Positions 49,601 through 61,020 of a stretch of DNA of 64,000 bases are shown here, piece by piece. Under the pieces are notes generated by a model. That model saw nothing but the letters and a program-made list of their open reading frames with translations, was not told the DNA's origin and searched no databases. A program made the translations under genes and the position numbers. The stretch is taken from positions 76,757,360 through 76,821,359 of the forward strand of contig NC_021674.1 of NCBI RefSeq assembly GCF_000247815.1, written 5' to 3'. This DNA is from Ficedula albicollis (Eukaryota; Chordata; Aves; Passeriformes; Muscicapidae). The stretch's first letter is position 1, and each line of letters begins with the position of its first letter.

Positions 49601-51699
49601 AGAGAACATACGGCAAAATCAAATACTGTAGTGTGGAAATGTCGAGAAGTTTCCCTTCTTTCATTTATTCTTTGTAGAACGGAATACCTATGCAACTTCT
49701 GCTAACTTTTTCTTTTCCCCAGACCCAGAGTAGTCTGACTTCACACTGATGGACTTTTAGCAGCAGTTAAGACACATCTCAGACACAGAAATCTTCTCCG
49801 TCAGTCAGAAATGCATACCTTGCCACCCTGAAATAAGAAATGCTAAACATTCTCAAGAAAAATCTTCCAGGGTATTTTTAACGTAGGCAAACAAAATATT
49901 TTTACTTCACATGTTGTTTAAAATGTCTGAATCATTTTGGCTAAAGTTTTTTGGTCGTTTCTTCAGTGACAGATGGATTAAAGATCTGACAGATGAGCTA
50001 AACTTTCTACTACAGAAGAAAATTTGTGTGCATGTGCCTTTTGGGTATTCAATCTGTCTGCATAAAAGTTAAAATACATATTTCATGCCTTTACATATGT
50101 ATTTCTCACTCAACCAAGCCACCTTTGGATATGGCTTTTGTTGTTGTTGTTTAATTATTCATTTATTTCTTTTCCAATTTATTTGTATCCATAAGTCATT
50201 AGACAGTATATTTCCTGAGGTTCTAAGACTGTACTTTTCACTCTTTTTTAAAGAATTGCCTCCTTTCAGGAAAAGGAGATTCTAAGATAGGAATTTTAAG
50301 GCAGACAACAACCCAAAGAACCTTTTTCTTTTTTACATATGAAGTGTAGGAATAGGGTAATTGTGCAAAAGAAAAGAGAGAAAGATAAGTGGAGGAAAGA
50401 ATTTTGTATTTTACTGGTCTAGCATATGGAACATTCCAGTGGCACTCAGAAATATCATATTGAATCCTGCTCAGATCCCTATTCTATGCATGACCTTGGT
50501 TTCTCTGCTGCTCAACTCCTGTAAGCTGGGGACACTGCTTCTCCAGTATAGCTAGGTCATTAGAGAGAGAGGCACCTCTGGAGGCCACTTGACCCTATTC
50601 TAAAACAGGTGTTTAAAACAGAGGAAATATATCAGCAGAGGAAATGGCTGCCTCTCTCCCATTGTCTTAGAACTGGGAGAAGTAACACAGGTTGGCTAAC
50701 AAATGTATGAATAGATAAAAGAAAATGAAATGTATCACAATACTTAGGAACAAGCTGCTTCTGCTGATTAAAGGATTGTTTGAATTTTGATGCAAATACT
50801 TTGCATCAAAAAAATTTGAGAAGCTTCTATGTTTTCAGGTAGTAAAGTAGATTGCTCTTCTTTCTGTGCTTCCCTTGGATACTTACCATATGACTCGTTA
50901 TCATTAATTTGTGTTTTAGTATATTTTTATACATTCTATGTCCTGAGTTTTAATTAATAGCCTTGAATCTTTGCAGCCTTTTAATCTGAGTTTCTGGTAC
51001 CACCAGTGTGAAAAGCAAAATATTTATACACATGATTTCTAATTTAAATGTACACTGCCTTCTGTATATAACTAAAACCAGATCTTCATCAGATTTCTTG
51101 TGTTTTTCTGAGAGTTAATTTTTTACTAATTTCTTTCTTTTTGAAAACTATTTTTTTCCTAAAATCTGTCTGAAAATGTCAGGAATGTCTCTTAAACTGA
51201 ATAAGAAATTAACATCTAGTAAGAAATAAGTTTGTTTTTTTTTTTTTAATAGGCATTTTTCATATATACACTTACATAGGAAAAAAATTCCCAAGCACAC
51301 AGTGTAAGGGGTCCCAAATATTCAGTTATTTCCTCTACAAATTATAATTTAGGATCATATGGTCTCTCCAAAAGAACATTGTTCATTTTTGAGACTATCA
51401 TGCTTACTTAGCTCCCAGAATAAATTTATAACATTCATGGCTTTACAATACACCATTACAAGGGGAAAAGAGAGAACTGCCTTGTTGAATGCAATTTTTC
51501 AAGAAAGGCATCCCTTTTTCACTTGAATACACTTAGAAATCTCATAAAAGTAACTGTCCAAACAGCTATTAAAAGCTGACTACAAAGATCTTGCTGCCTG
51601 AATGCAAAATAAAGAACATTTATGGAAAACACAGGCAAAGTTTTGTATCATATTTAAATAGATCTTCATAAATATAGTAGACTTCTAAAAATAGATTTT
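46694..51699. other. AT-rich intergenic sequence
   Basis: About 5 kb without a supported gene. A (CA)n microsatellite lies at 49551-49566 and an octamer-bearing hairpin at 50785-50811. Short frames (47532-47732, 48602-48808, 49441-49695, 50085-50285, 50361-50555) have no recognisable domain. Confidence 0.5.
50785..50811. repeat. Perfect inverted repeat, 12-bp stem, 3-nt loop, carrying ATGCAAAT
   Basis: TTTTGATGCAAA at 50785-50796 and its exact complement at 50800-50811 flank TAC. The left arm plus the loop contains ATGCAAAT, the POU-domain octamer consensus. Whether it is bound is unknown. Confidence 0.9.
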
Positions 51700-51785
51700 T
51701 AAAGCCAGAAGAGGTCTTAGATCCTCTGATTTCCAGTTTTGCATACAACGAGCCACAGAATATCATCAGAACTAGACCAAATTAC
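51695..51785 (-). mobile_element. Possible ancient CR1/L3-like 3' fragment
   Basis: AAAGCCAGAAGAGGTCTTAG, a weak ATCCTCTGATTTCC and CAACGAGCCACAGAATATCA resemble the reverse-complemented 3' region of an old amniote CR1/L3-type repeat family that I recall as AAGGCCAGAAGGGACCAT...GATCATCTAGTCTGACC...GGCCACAGAA. The match is short and diverged. Confidence 0.4.
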
Positions 51786-51800
51786 TTAAAGTTACCTAAA

Positions 51801-54800
51801 ACAGATGTCCTAGACGTTTCTTTATCTTCCCCAGAAAATTTTGGGAAAGTCTGAATGAAAACAGAGCCGTCTGTCTTCACAGAATGAACTGACTTTTGAC
51901 CAAAAGAAAATGTTTGTAAAAGTAGCGCAAGATATCTAGTGCGCTTGTTTAGAAATTGTGGCACACCTACATTATATCACTGGTCCAGAGCAAGATTGCA
52001 ATAGATTAATTTCTTGATCTGCCACCTTTGTAAGTACTTGTGAGTTTCTCCATGCACTCTGAAAGGTTAAAGAAATAAAGTTCAGAGAACAGCTGAAGGT
52101 TAGCTCTGCTAACAACAAACCTTAACAAATCTGTATCATAGATCTTTCTCCATAACATGATTTGGGATGTGCAGCTATTAGAATTACTTTACTGAGATTT
52201 CTGTCTTCCAACTGATGCATGATCTCAGTGTGCTTGCTCTTATTTTGTTTCTCCAATTAGAAATCTAGCAGATTAGTTGAAACCACTAGTGAAATTAGTT
52301 TTAGCAAATAAATAACTTCATTGGAAAGGGCAAGTAAAGGTCATATAATCAATCTGAAAGGAGGTATCTTCCTCTGGATCAGTCTATGGCAGTAGAAAAG
52401 GTTACTTTTTTTAACTGCCTATGCATTCCTGAAAAGTTCTGGCCTTCATTGATCTGTCAGTTACATAACTTGTATGAATAAGCCCTAATTTGTATTGAAA
52501 CAACTTAATACCACTTTTTTTAAACTTTTTTCTGGTATTCATAGTGCTGCAATGATGATAGGTTTGCAAGAGACTCATGTCCTTTGTCAAAGTGTTGAGG
52601 AGAAATATGAGACACTGAGCCAGCGGGATCAAAGAAAGATATCTGTCCAGCAGCATCATTTGCATGATAAAGACAGTTTAAGAAGCAGCTAACTACTTTC
52701 TCCAGGATGTACTGATGGCAACTGCTTGTTACTAATCATGTTAAGATGTTAAACCGGATGATAGATAGGCACACAGATGAGATGAGGATAGTGAAATATT
52801 TAAAAAATTTTTCCAAGCATCAGTTTAAGTATTTGTCCTTATCTATGGTTTTAAGGAAGAGAAAAAAAAAATTGCATTAATAATTTGGTACTTTGTTCTG
52901 TTTTCCTGCTCCTCCTTCAGCAAAAAGGTGTATTTGCTTGAACAAATCTTGATGGTCTATTCCTCTCATGGCATTGCGTTTCATGATGTGATCTGACTGA
53001 CTCCAACTGAGTGTGGAGCACATTCTGTTATACACGTTTTTGAAAAGTGGATGCAACTGCCATTGCAGAATACATATATTTTTATCTTTGGGTCCACTAC
53101 TGCCTGCTGCTGACTACTTATCAGACTTTTCCTCATTTAGAAAAAAAGTGATGATAAATCTGACATGTATTTAAAAACTTGCCAGATGTTATTTTTCACA
53201 GCAATTGTGAAAAGGTTTGTGATTTTTACATTAAAAGAAAATGCTCTAACTAGAGCGTTTCAAGCACAGTTCAAATTGTATGTATTTTCCATTTTTCATG
53301 GAGTCACTAAGTGTTATAACTATTCATTTTCTTGGTCACCTCTTCTGCTTCAAAGATCAAAAGAGAAATGGACATTACTTTTAACACATTTCATTATCAC
53401 TCTGGTGATGTGTAAAGGTTTGCCAGAATTTTTTTCTGGAAAACGTCAAGGTTTTAAAAAATGACATCACCTCCCTTTTCCATCTGAATTTAACATGGTG
53501 TGGGATGAGAATGAAGTTAGTGCCTCAGTTGGCCACACTTGATTTGATGGTAGTGATTATTAGACTAGTTTCAAGTTCGTTGCTCATTGTTAAGTAGGGA
53601 TACTATGTCATACGGCAATTAAAAAGAAAAATTGCAGATGCAGCCAATAGACTACTTCATTCTCACAAACGAACAACATAGGAAGATTTATTACCACCAT
53701 TAAATGTAACTAGATTGTAATTTTTCCACACAATTTATACTTTCCTTACATTTCTCAGAAAAATTCTGTAATTCCAATTGAGCATCCTGATATCTGATTG
53801 TTATTTATGTATTTATTTTTTGATTGATTTAAAAGTATCAGAATATATAAGATAAGCAAACATTAGAAAAAGAGGTTTTTGCCATTTCACTGACTTTTGC
53901 ATACACATTTATGAAATTTATAAGGTGGGACTCTAACACCTGATCTTGGTAAATCCAAAAAAGAGACAGCTAAATAGGGATCCTAATGCTCATCTTTAAC
54001 ACTTTAATGACAGAGTGTAGTGAAGATGGGGTCAGTCTTCTCTTGGACCTGTGCAGCAAAATAAACTTGTGTCTGAAGTCAGTAAATCTGCTGAATAAAC
54101 TCCCAGAGTATTAGTTATTAGGAAGAAAAAGGAAAATAGAAGGAAAAAAATGCTTCCCAAAGAGAGTCAAAGATGAAAGGTGCATGTGTGAAATGATCTT
54201 TCCCTAATTTGTGGCCTTATGCTATAAAATAGTGAAACAATGATTACTTGCAACATGTCATCATAAAATATTTTGCTGGACTGAAATGTAGAAGGTGAAT
54301 TCTTAAAACCTTATGTGGTCATAGACCCAGTTAATATGCATAGAAAGAAACCACGCTGGAATGGCAGAGTAGATTATAATAAAATTGATATTTTAACTGC
54401 ATGACTTTTTAAAGAGAATCTTCTCTTAAGAGGAATAAAGCTTTTAAAGTCAACTCTTAAACACAAAAACTTCAGTTCTTGCTGTCATATAAATATTCAT
54501 ACCTGTTCAGAGAAAATTTTAGAGAGAAAGGAATAAGATAATGTTAGAGTTTCACAGTACTGACTCTGTTAGAAACCCTGCTAGCAAAATGGGGAAAAAG
54601 AAAGTTTTGACAGATACTGTTTTCAAGCCAACTAGCAAGTATTCATGAAGTCCAACAAATTCTAATGATTTCTGTCTTATTTCCCACTTCATTGTGGTAG
54701 CATAAAAGTATATGAGTTCAACATCTTCTTCCAAAAGTCTATCCAGTCACTTATATAATTTATGCTGATCTCTCACAACTCTATAAGTTACCTCAAAATT

Positions 54801-55603
54801 AATAAAGTACAAATTTGTTAATAAATTTTTGCATGGTATACTCTGTGGGATGAAAGACTGAACGTGATTCTGGGTCTCCAAAACAATTGTTTCATAATCA
54901 GGGCTGACATTACCTTTAGGTAATTTTTCTCTTGTTTTCAAATCTGCCATCCTTTTTCTGTGTCAGAATATCTATCTCCAATGTTTTTAACAATTCACAG
55001 ATTATTTTTTCTACTGTGGGCATTATGACAATGAATCATCTCAGTCAGATGAAATAAGGTGCAACATCACTTGGTAGACTTAGTTACTGGCAAATTAACC
55101 TGGTAATTTTCTTTAATAAACTTTTTTTCTAAATCAAAAAACAGAGGAGATGCCATGCTTCTGGACTTCTAGTAAAACATCAGTTCCACAGCAGACACAA
55201 ATAACATCTTTAACTAAACAAGAAAAATGCATAAAAAAGAACTAGCTAAAATGAAAAATTTAAATAGACAGAGAGATTAGGAACATTAAACTATTGTCAG
55301 AGCTTCTTAAGAATCAAAATAGGATAAATATTAACATCAGTGAAGCAATCAGTTGTTCAAATTTGCTAAAATTCTAAAATTTTAGAGATACTACTACAAT
55401 GAAGGTGTAATGGAGTATCAAAAGAAATTGAAAAATTATCTAATGCTGATGAATTAAATTTAGTGGTAGGAATTTCAGAAGACTCTTAGGAACAAATAAT
55501 AACAATCTAAGTGTTACTCTGAAAATATCAGGTCCCTAAAAGTCAGGTGTATAAGCACAGAGTACAAAATGTAAATCTGGTTAGCAAAAGTCTAGAAAAG
55601 ATA
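51801..55603. other. AT-rich intergenic sequence, nothing identified
   Basis: No supported gene. Overlapping antisense frames at 52411-52692 and the frame at 53165-53464 show no recognisable domain. Confidence 0.5.
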
Positions 55604-57594
55604 GGGAAGTTTCAGGGAAGTTTCAGGGAAGTTTCAGGGAAGTTTCAGGGAAGTTTCAGGGAAGTTTCAGGGAAGTTTCAGGGAAGTTTCAGGGAAGTTT
55701 CAGGGAAGTTTCAGGGAAGTTTCAGGGAAGTTTCAGGGAAGTTTCAGGGAAGTTTCAGGGAAGTTTCAGGGAAGTTTCAGGGAAGTTTCAGGGAAGTTTC
55801 AGGGAAGTTTCAGGGAAGTTTCAGGGAAGTTTCAGGGAAGTTTCAGGGAAGTTTCAGGGAAGTTTCAGGGAAGTTTCAGGGAAGTTTCAGGGAAGTTTCA
55901 GGGAAGTTTCAGGGAAGTTTCAGGGAAGTTTCAGGGAAGTTTCAGGGAAGTTTCAGGGAAGTTTCAGGGAAGTTTCAGGGAAGTTTCAGGGAAGTTTCAG
56001 GGAAGTTTCAGGGAAGTTTCAGGGAAGTTTCAGGGAAGTTTCAGGGAAGTTTCAGGGAAGTTTCAGGGAAGTTTCAGGGAAGTTTCAGGGAAGTTTCAGG
56101 GAAGTTTCAGGGAAGTTTCAGGGAAGTTTCAGGGAAGTTTCAGGGAAGTTTCAGGGAAGTTTCAGGGAAGTTTCAGGGAAGTTTCAGGGAAGTTTCAGGG
56201 AAGTTTCAGGGAAGTTTCAGGGAAGTTTCAGGGAAGTTTCAGGGAAGTTTCAGGGAAGTTTCAGGGAAGTTTCAGGGAAGTTTCAGGGAAGTTTCAGGGA
56301 AGTTTCAGGGAAGTTTCAGGGAAGTTTCAGGGAAGTTTCAGGGAAGTTTCAGGGAAGTTTCAGGGAAGTTTCAGGGAAGTTTCAGGGAAGTTTCAGGGAA
56401 GTTTCAGGGAAGTTTCAGGGAAGTTTCAGGGAAGTTTCAGGGAAGTTTCAGGGAAGTTTCAGGGAAGTTTCAGGGAAGTTTCAGGGAAGTTTCAGGGAAG
56501 TTTCAGGGAAGTTTCAGGGAAGTTTCAGGGAAGTTTCAGGGAAGTTTCAGGGAAGTTTCAGGGAAGTTTCAGGGAAGTTTCAGGGAAGTTTCAGGGAAGT
56601 TTCAGGGAAGTTTCAGGGAAGTTTCAGGGAAGTTTCAGGGAAGTTTCAGGGAAGTTTCAGGGAAGTTTCAGGGAAGTTTCAGGGAAGTTTCAGGGAAGTT
56701 TCAGGGAAGTTTCAGGGAAGTTTCAGGGAAGTTTCAGGGAAGTTTCAGGGAAGTTTCAGGGAAGTTTCAGGGAAGTTTCAGGGAAGTTTCAGGGAAGTTT
56801 CAGGGAAGTTTCAGGGAAGTTTCAGGGAAGTTTCAGGGAAGTTTCAGGGAAGTTTCAGGGAAGTTTCAGGGAAGTTTCAGGGAAGTTTCAGGGAAGTTTC
56901 AGGGAAGTTTCAGGGAAGTTTCAGGGAAGTTTCAGGGAAGTTTCAGGGAAGTTTCAGGGAAGTTTCAGGGAAGTTTCAGGGAAGTTTCAGGGAAGTTTCA
57001 GGGAAGTTTCAGGGAAGTTTCAGGGAAGTTTCAGGGAAGTTTCAGGGAAGTTTCAGGGAAGTTTCAGGGAAGTTTCAGGGAAGTTTCAGGGAAGTTTCAG
57101 GGAAGTTTCAGGGAAGTTTCAGGGAAGTTTCAGGGAAGTTTCAGGGAAGTTTCAGGGAAGTTTCAGGGAAGTTTCAGGGAAGTTTCAGGGAAGTTTCAGG
57201 GAAGTTTCAGGGAAGTTTCAGGGAAGTTTCAGGGAAGTTTCAGGGAAGTTTCAGGGAAGTTTCAGGGAAGTTTCAGGGAAGTTTCAGGGAAGTTTCAGGG
57301 AAGTTTCAGGGAAGTTTCAGGGAAGTTTCAGGGAAGTTTCAGGGAAGTTTCAGGGAAGTTTCAGGGAAGTTTCAGGGAAGTTTCAGGGAAGTTTCAGGGA
57401 AGTTTCAGGGAAGTTTCAGGGAAGTTTCAGGGAAGTTTCAGGGAAGTTTCAGGGAAGTTTCAGGGAAGTTTCAGGGAAGTTTCAGGGAAGTTTCAGGGAA
57501 GTTTCAGGGAAGTTTCAGGGAAGTTTCAGGGAAGTTTCAGGGAAGTTTCAGGGAAGTTTCAGGGAAGTTTCAGGGAAGTTTCAGGGAAGTTTCA
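55604..57594 (+). repeat. Perfect 11-bp minisatellite, (GGGAAGTTTCA)181
   Basis: The 11-mer GGGAAGTTTCA repeats for 1991 bp, exactly 181 copies, with no variant seen. Because 11 is not a multiple of 3 and no + frame of the repeat has a stop, all three forward frames are open and encode the same 11-residue cycle (GKFQGSFREVS). This produces a 709-codon frame at 55547-57676 that I do not regard as a gene. The minus strand contains TGA in each unit and is closed. The left flank enters at ATAGGGAAG and the right flank grades into a GGGAA pentamer run. True copy number may differ from the assembled one. Confidence 0.97.
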
Positions 57595-57619
57595 GGGAAG
57601 GGAAGGGAAGGGAAGGGAA
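57595..57619 (+). repeat. (GGGAA)5 run capping the minisatellite
   Basis: Five GGGAA pentamers follow directly from the last 11-mer unit and then give way to GAAGAACATGG. The pentamer equals the first five bases of the 11-mer, so the two arrays probably share an origin. Confidence 0.95.
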
Positions 57620-60444
57620 GAAGAACATGGCATGGCAGTGTGTATTTATAGGTGTGTGGGAAATGACGGTTATTGAGGGAACCAGAAGCATAGCTGATTT
57701 CATTAGTGGACACTGGTGGTACTAAATTAATTAAGTTATCTGGTACCTCAGATTTCTGAGGGGAATATACAGGTCAAAAAGTAATTAATAAATTATATTT
57801 GATTCATTAGCAAGTAGCTGTTGATGTAATAGCCTTTACTGGACTGGATTAAATAGTCCAGAACTATCCCTTCCCATAAAAAGTGCCCTTTTCTATGAGA
57901 AGCACGAATGAGGTCAGATACTACAAAATGATCTGCCTTAGGACCTTCCTTAGCATTAACAAGGCAGAGAAGGGAAGCTGTAGAGTTCCAACTTTCTGTG
58001 CATGTAAATGGGAGAGATGCCTCTGCTCAGGGCCAGAGCAGCTTTAGAGTAGCACTTCAGTTTAGATGGAGAAGATGTGTTTGCTTTCACTTTGATACAA
58101 GAATATCTTGGGCACATAATTTAGACTTCTCTCAGCTGAAACTAAGATAGATTATTCACTTTGGGAGCCACACTTCAACCCCAGTTGAGTGCTCAGTGCC
58201 CAAGTCAGCTAGTCAGAAGTAAAATTTCCTATAATGTGTTGTGCACACTGGATCCTTAGCACCAGCTTCTCCTCAGATACCCTTTGGGTAGCTGCTTGTT
58301 AATGCAGATGTAACCTGTGCATCACCCAGGGTTATGCATGACAAAGAAGCAGCAAGGCCCACACTGACTCTGGAAATCTGCCAGTGGATGGCAAAGGACA
58401 TGACTGCCATTCATGTGTACCAATGACAACTGGTCTTGTCACAGAGCTGTCAGTATCTTTATGAGTGGCTGTGCCCACAGGAGGGAATCATCTTAATGTT
58501 TCATTTGGCCTTTGGTAGTGGGTTCCCAGTATAGTAACCATTTGATCAAACTGTAATGAATGAAATGAGCTAAATCCATCCTGCTGTAAGCTGTTCCAGC
58601 AAGAGATTTGACTTTGGCTTGGATGTGTATGTTAGAGATGCATTGGTAATCTTAGGATGGGTCTTTTCAGTGTGCACCTTTTTATGTTGTCATGTGAATG
58701 GTTCTTTCTGGCATCTTTAAAAATAGTAAAATTAAAATAATTACATAAATCAGATTTGGATTTTATTTACTGTCCTTTTCTCTTAAGGGTACTCTTTTTT
58801 TTTTTTAATATGAAAACAGCTGCAAGCTCTGCTTAATTTGCTTTCTGCAAAGTGAAAGTCTGTATGAAGAGTACACATGTGAATTTATTATGCAACAAGG
58901 AAAAACTTATTGTGATAGCAGCATGCTTTCCTACTAAAGATGAGCTGTTAAACCCTGTCTCACACATGGATTGCCTGTGATGAGGGGTACCAGATGTAGA
59001 GAAAAGTAAAATAGCTGATGTAGATAATCTACATTTGTAACTGTAAATTATATAATGTGTTTGCATTTACTTTAGAGTCTATCAGAAGTAACAAAAGATA
59101 ATGATGACAGGTGGTAGAAAACATGTTGACTTTTTCCTTCATACACTTGTGTCTAACTCAATAGTGTTTGCTATATGAGAACTCCTACTGAAACACTGAT
59201 TGATTAATCTTCATTACTCTGCAGAGGGAGATAAACATCCAAACCTGGTGAGATCTTCTTAGGCAAAAGACAGTCCCAGAAAAGGATTCATGCTGGAATC
59301 CTATTTTCCCACAATTTCGTTTTTGTAAGCATCTCACTTTTGGTTTGATACTCCCTGAAGGAACCTGTTTTCAAATCAGGAAAGCTTTAACTCATTCCAG
59401 GGCTAAACTACTGTAGCTGTGTATGACTGTGTGTACTTCAGTCTCTTCTGTGGAGTCACTGTGTATTGCAAATTAATGAAGTATTCACTGGCATAAAGAA
59501 TGGTTGAATGGATACCTGGTCCATCTCTGAATTCTTCTTTTTTCTTCCAGTAAATATTTACTTCATTCACACAAACATGGTGGATCTTATATAGCAGCAA
59601 TAGAGAGACTTTCTAGCCCCATGGTTGTTTCTCAGTGGAATGGTCATTATATGTAGAAAATGTTGGGGTGAGACTTCCTCAGGCAGCAAAAGATATTAGA
59701 ACCTCATATTCTTAAAATTTTAATTGTTCAGCCAAAGTCTACTGGATAAAATAGAACTGGTGGAAACATACTGTTTGCTTTCTGATATGGTGTGTATCAT
59801 TCTCAAACTAGTGAGTACAGAACGAGTTGCCCAAACATAGGCTATTTTACATACTCTGGGTAATTCAAGACATCTGCTTGGAATTTACACATCCCACATC
59901 CTTCTGGGGTGGCAGCTGAAGGTATTTATTTAGACAACTCATTACTAGTGCTCCAACATTTTTTTAATTCTCTGTTGGGTTATGTTCAGACACTGTGATT
60001 ATGGAATCTACAAGAGTTGGGGTAACATCAGTACATGCTCACTGACAGAAGTAAAGGATATTATGAAATTTATGAGTATAATTTGTGGAAATATGGGCAA
60101 CCATTATACTTCAAGATAATTGTAGGGTTTGAATTCTGAAATTAGTGTGTGAAGGTGTTATTTCAACTGATTCTACATCTGAATATGACTCCAAGGGGCA
60201 GAGGAGCAAACTTCTTGGGCATCCATACAAAGGACAGTGACTAAACATAGCCAAGTTATCACAACGTTTTCCTTAAGCTAATGTTTCCTGATCTAGAGAG
60301 GTCAGCTTAACAGAGTTAGACTAAAACAGCTTGAAAATCATTAATTATTTCTCATGTTAAAAAGCAATTTAAAAAAACCCTCAAAAACTGAAGATGTTAA
60401 GAAAAATAGCAAAACCAACCCCATCAAACCATTAAATTTATTTT
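57620..60444. other. Intergenic sequence, nothing identified
   Basis: No supported gene. The part at 57950-58650 is a little richer in GC than its surroundings but matches no transposon I recognise. The minus frames at 58833-59066 and 59403-59600 lack domains. Confidence 0.45.
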
Positions 60445-61020
60445 TAAGATTCCACTCCCTGCCAGCAGCCAACTCCATGCAGCTGTTGCCTCACTCCCCC
60501 ATCAGCAGGAGCCAGGAGAGAATCAGAAGGCTAAAAGGTAGATACCCACAACTTGTGGGTTGAGATGAAGACAGGTTAATAGGGAAAGAACAAGCCATGC
60601 ACACAAGCAAAGCAAAACAAAGAATGAATTCACTGCTACCCATGGACAGGTGGGGGTTCAGTCATACCCAGGAGAGCAGGGCCTTATGAATGTGAACTTG
60701 AGAATTCAAACCCATCACTCCAAATGTGCCCTTCTTCCTTGCCCCCCACCCACTTTATGTACTGAGCACGATGTTCCATGGTCTGGGATGTCCCTTTGCT
60801 CAGCTGGGGTCACCTGTCCCAGCTGTGTCTCCTCCCAACCTCCCCCAGCCCCCTTCCCAGCCTGGAAGCACAAAAAGGAGGAAAGGCCTTGACTCTGTGT
60901 CAGCCCTACTCAGCAATAACAAAAACATCACTATAGTATCGACCCTGTGTTCAGCACAAATCCAGAACAGCCCCACACCAGCCACTGTGAAAAAAAGTGG
61001 CATCAGGTGCAACCAGCACA
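60445..61020 (-). mobile_element. Solo LTR, avian ERVL-like, minus strand
   Basis: On minus it starts TGTGCTGGTT at 61020. It continues through GGATTTGTGCTGAACACAGG, GATGTTTTTGTTATTGCTGAG and ACACAGAGTCAAGGCCTTT, a TATA-like TACATAAAG at 60753-60761, CATCTCAACCCACAAGTT, and GATTCTCTCCTGGC, to a GGGAGTGAGGCAACAGCTGC region near the 3' end. These blocks and their order match a very common avian LTR family as I recall it. The 3' terminus is decayed and no clear target-site duplication is visible. The three open frames here (60650-61100) are fortuitous. Confidence 0.82.

Noticed and set aside
55604..57594. CRISPR-like regular repetition
   Set aside because: Units are contiguous with no spacers, and the genome is avian.
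55547..57676. 709-codon + open frame with an 11-residue repeat
   Set aside because: The 11-bp unit has no stop in any + frame, so openness is automatic. There is no signal peptide, domain or splice context.
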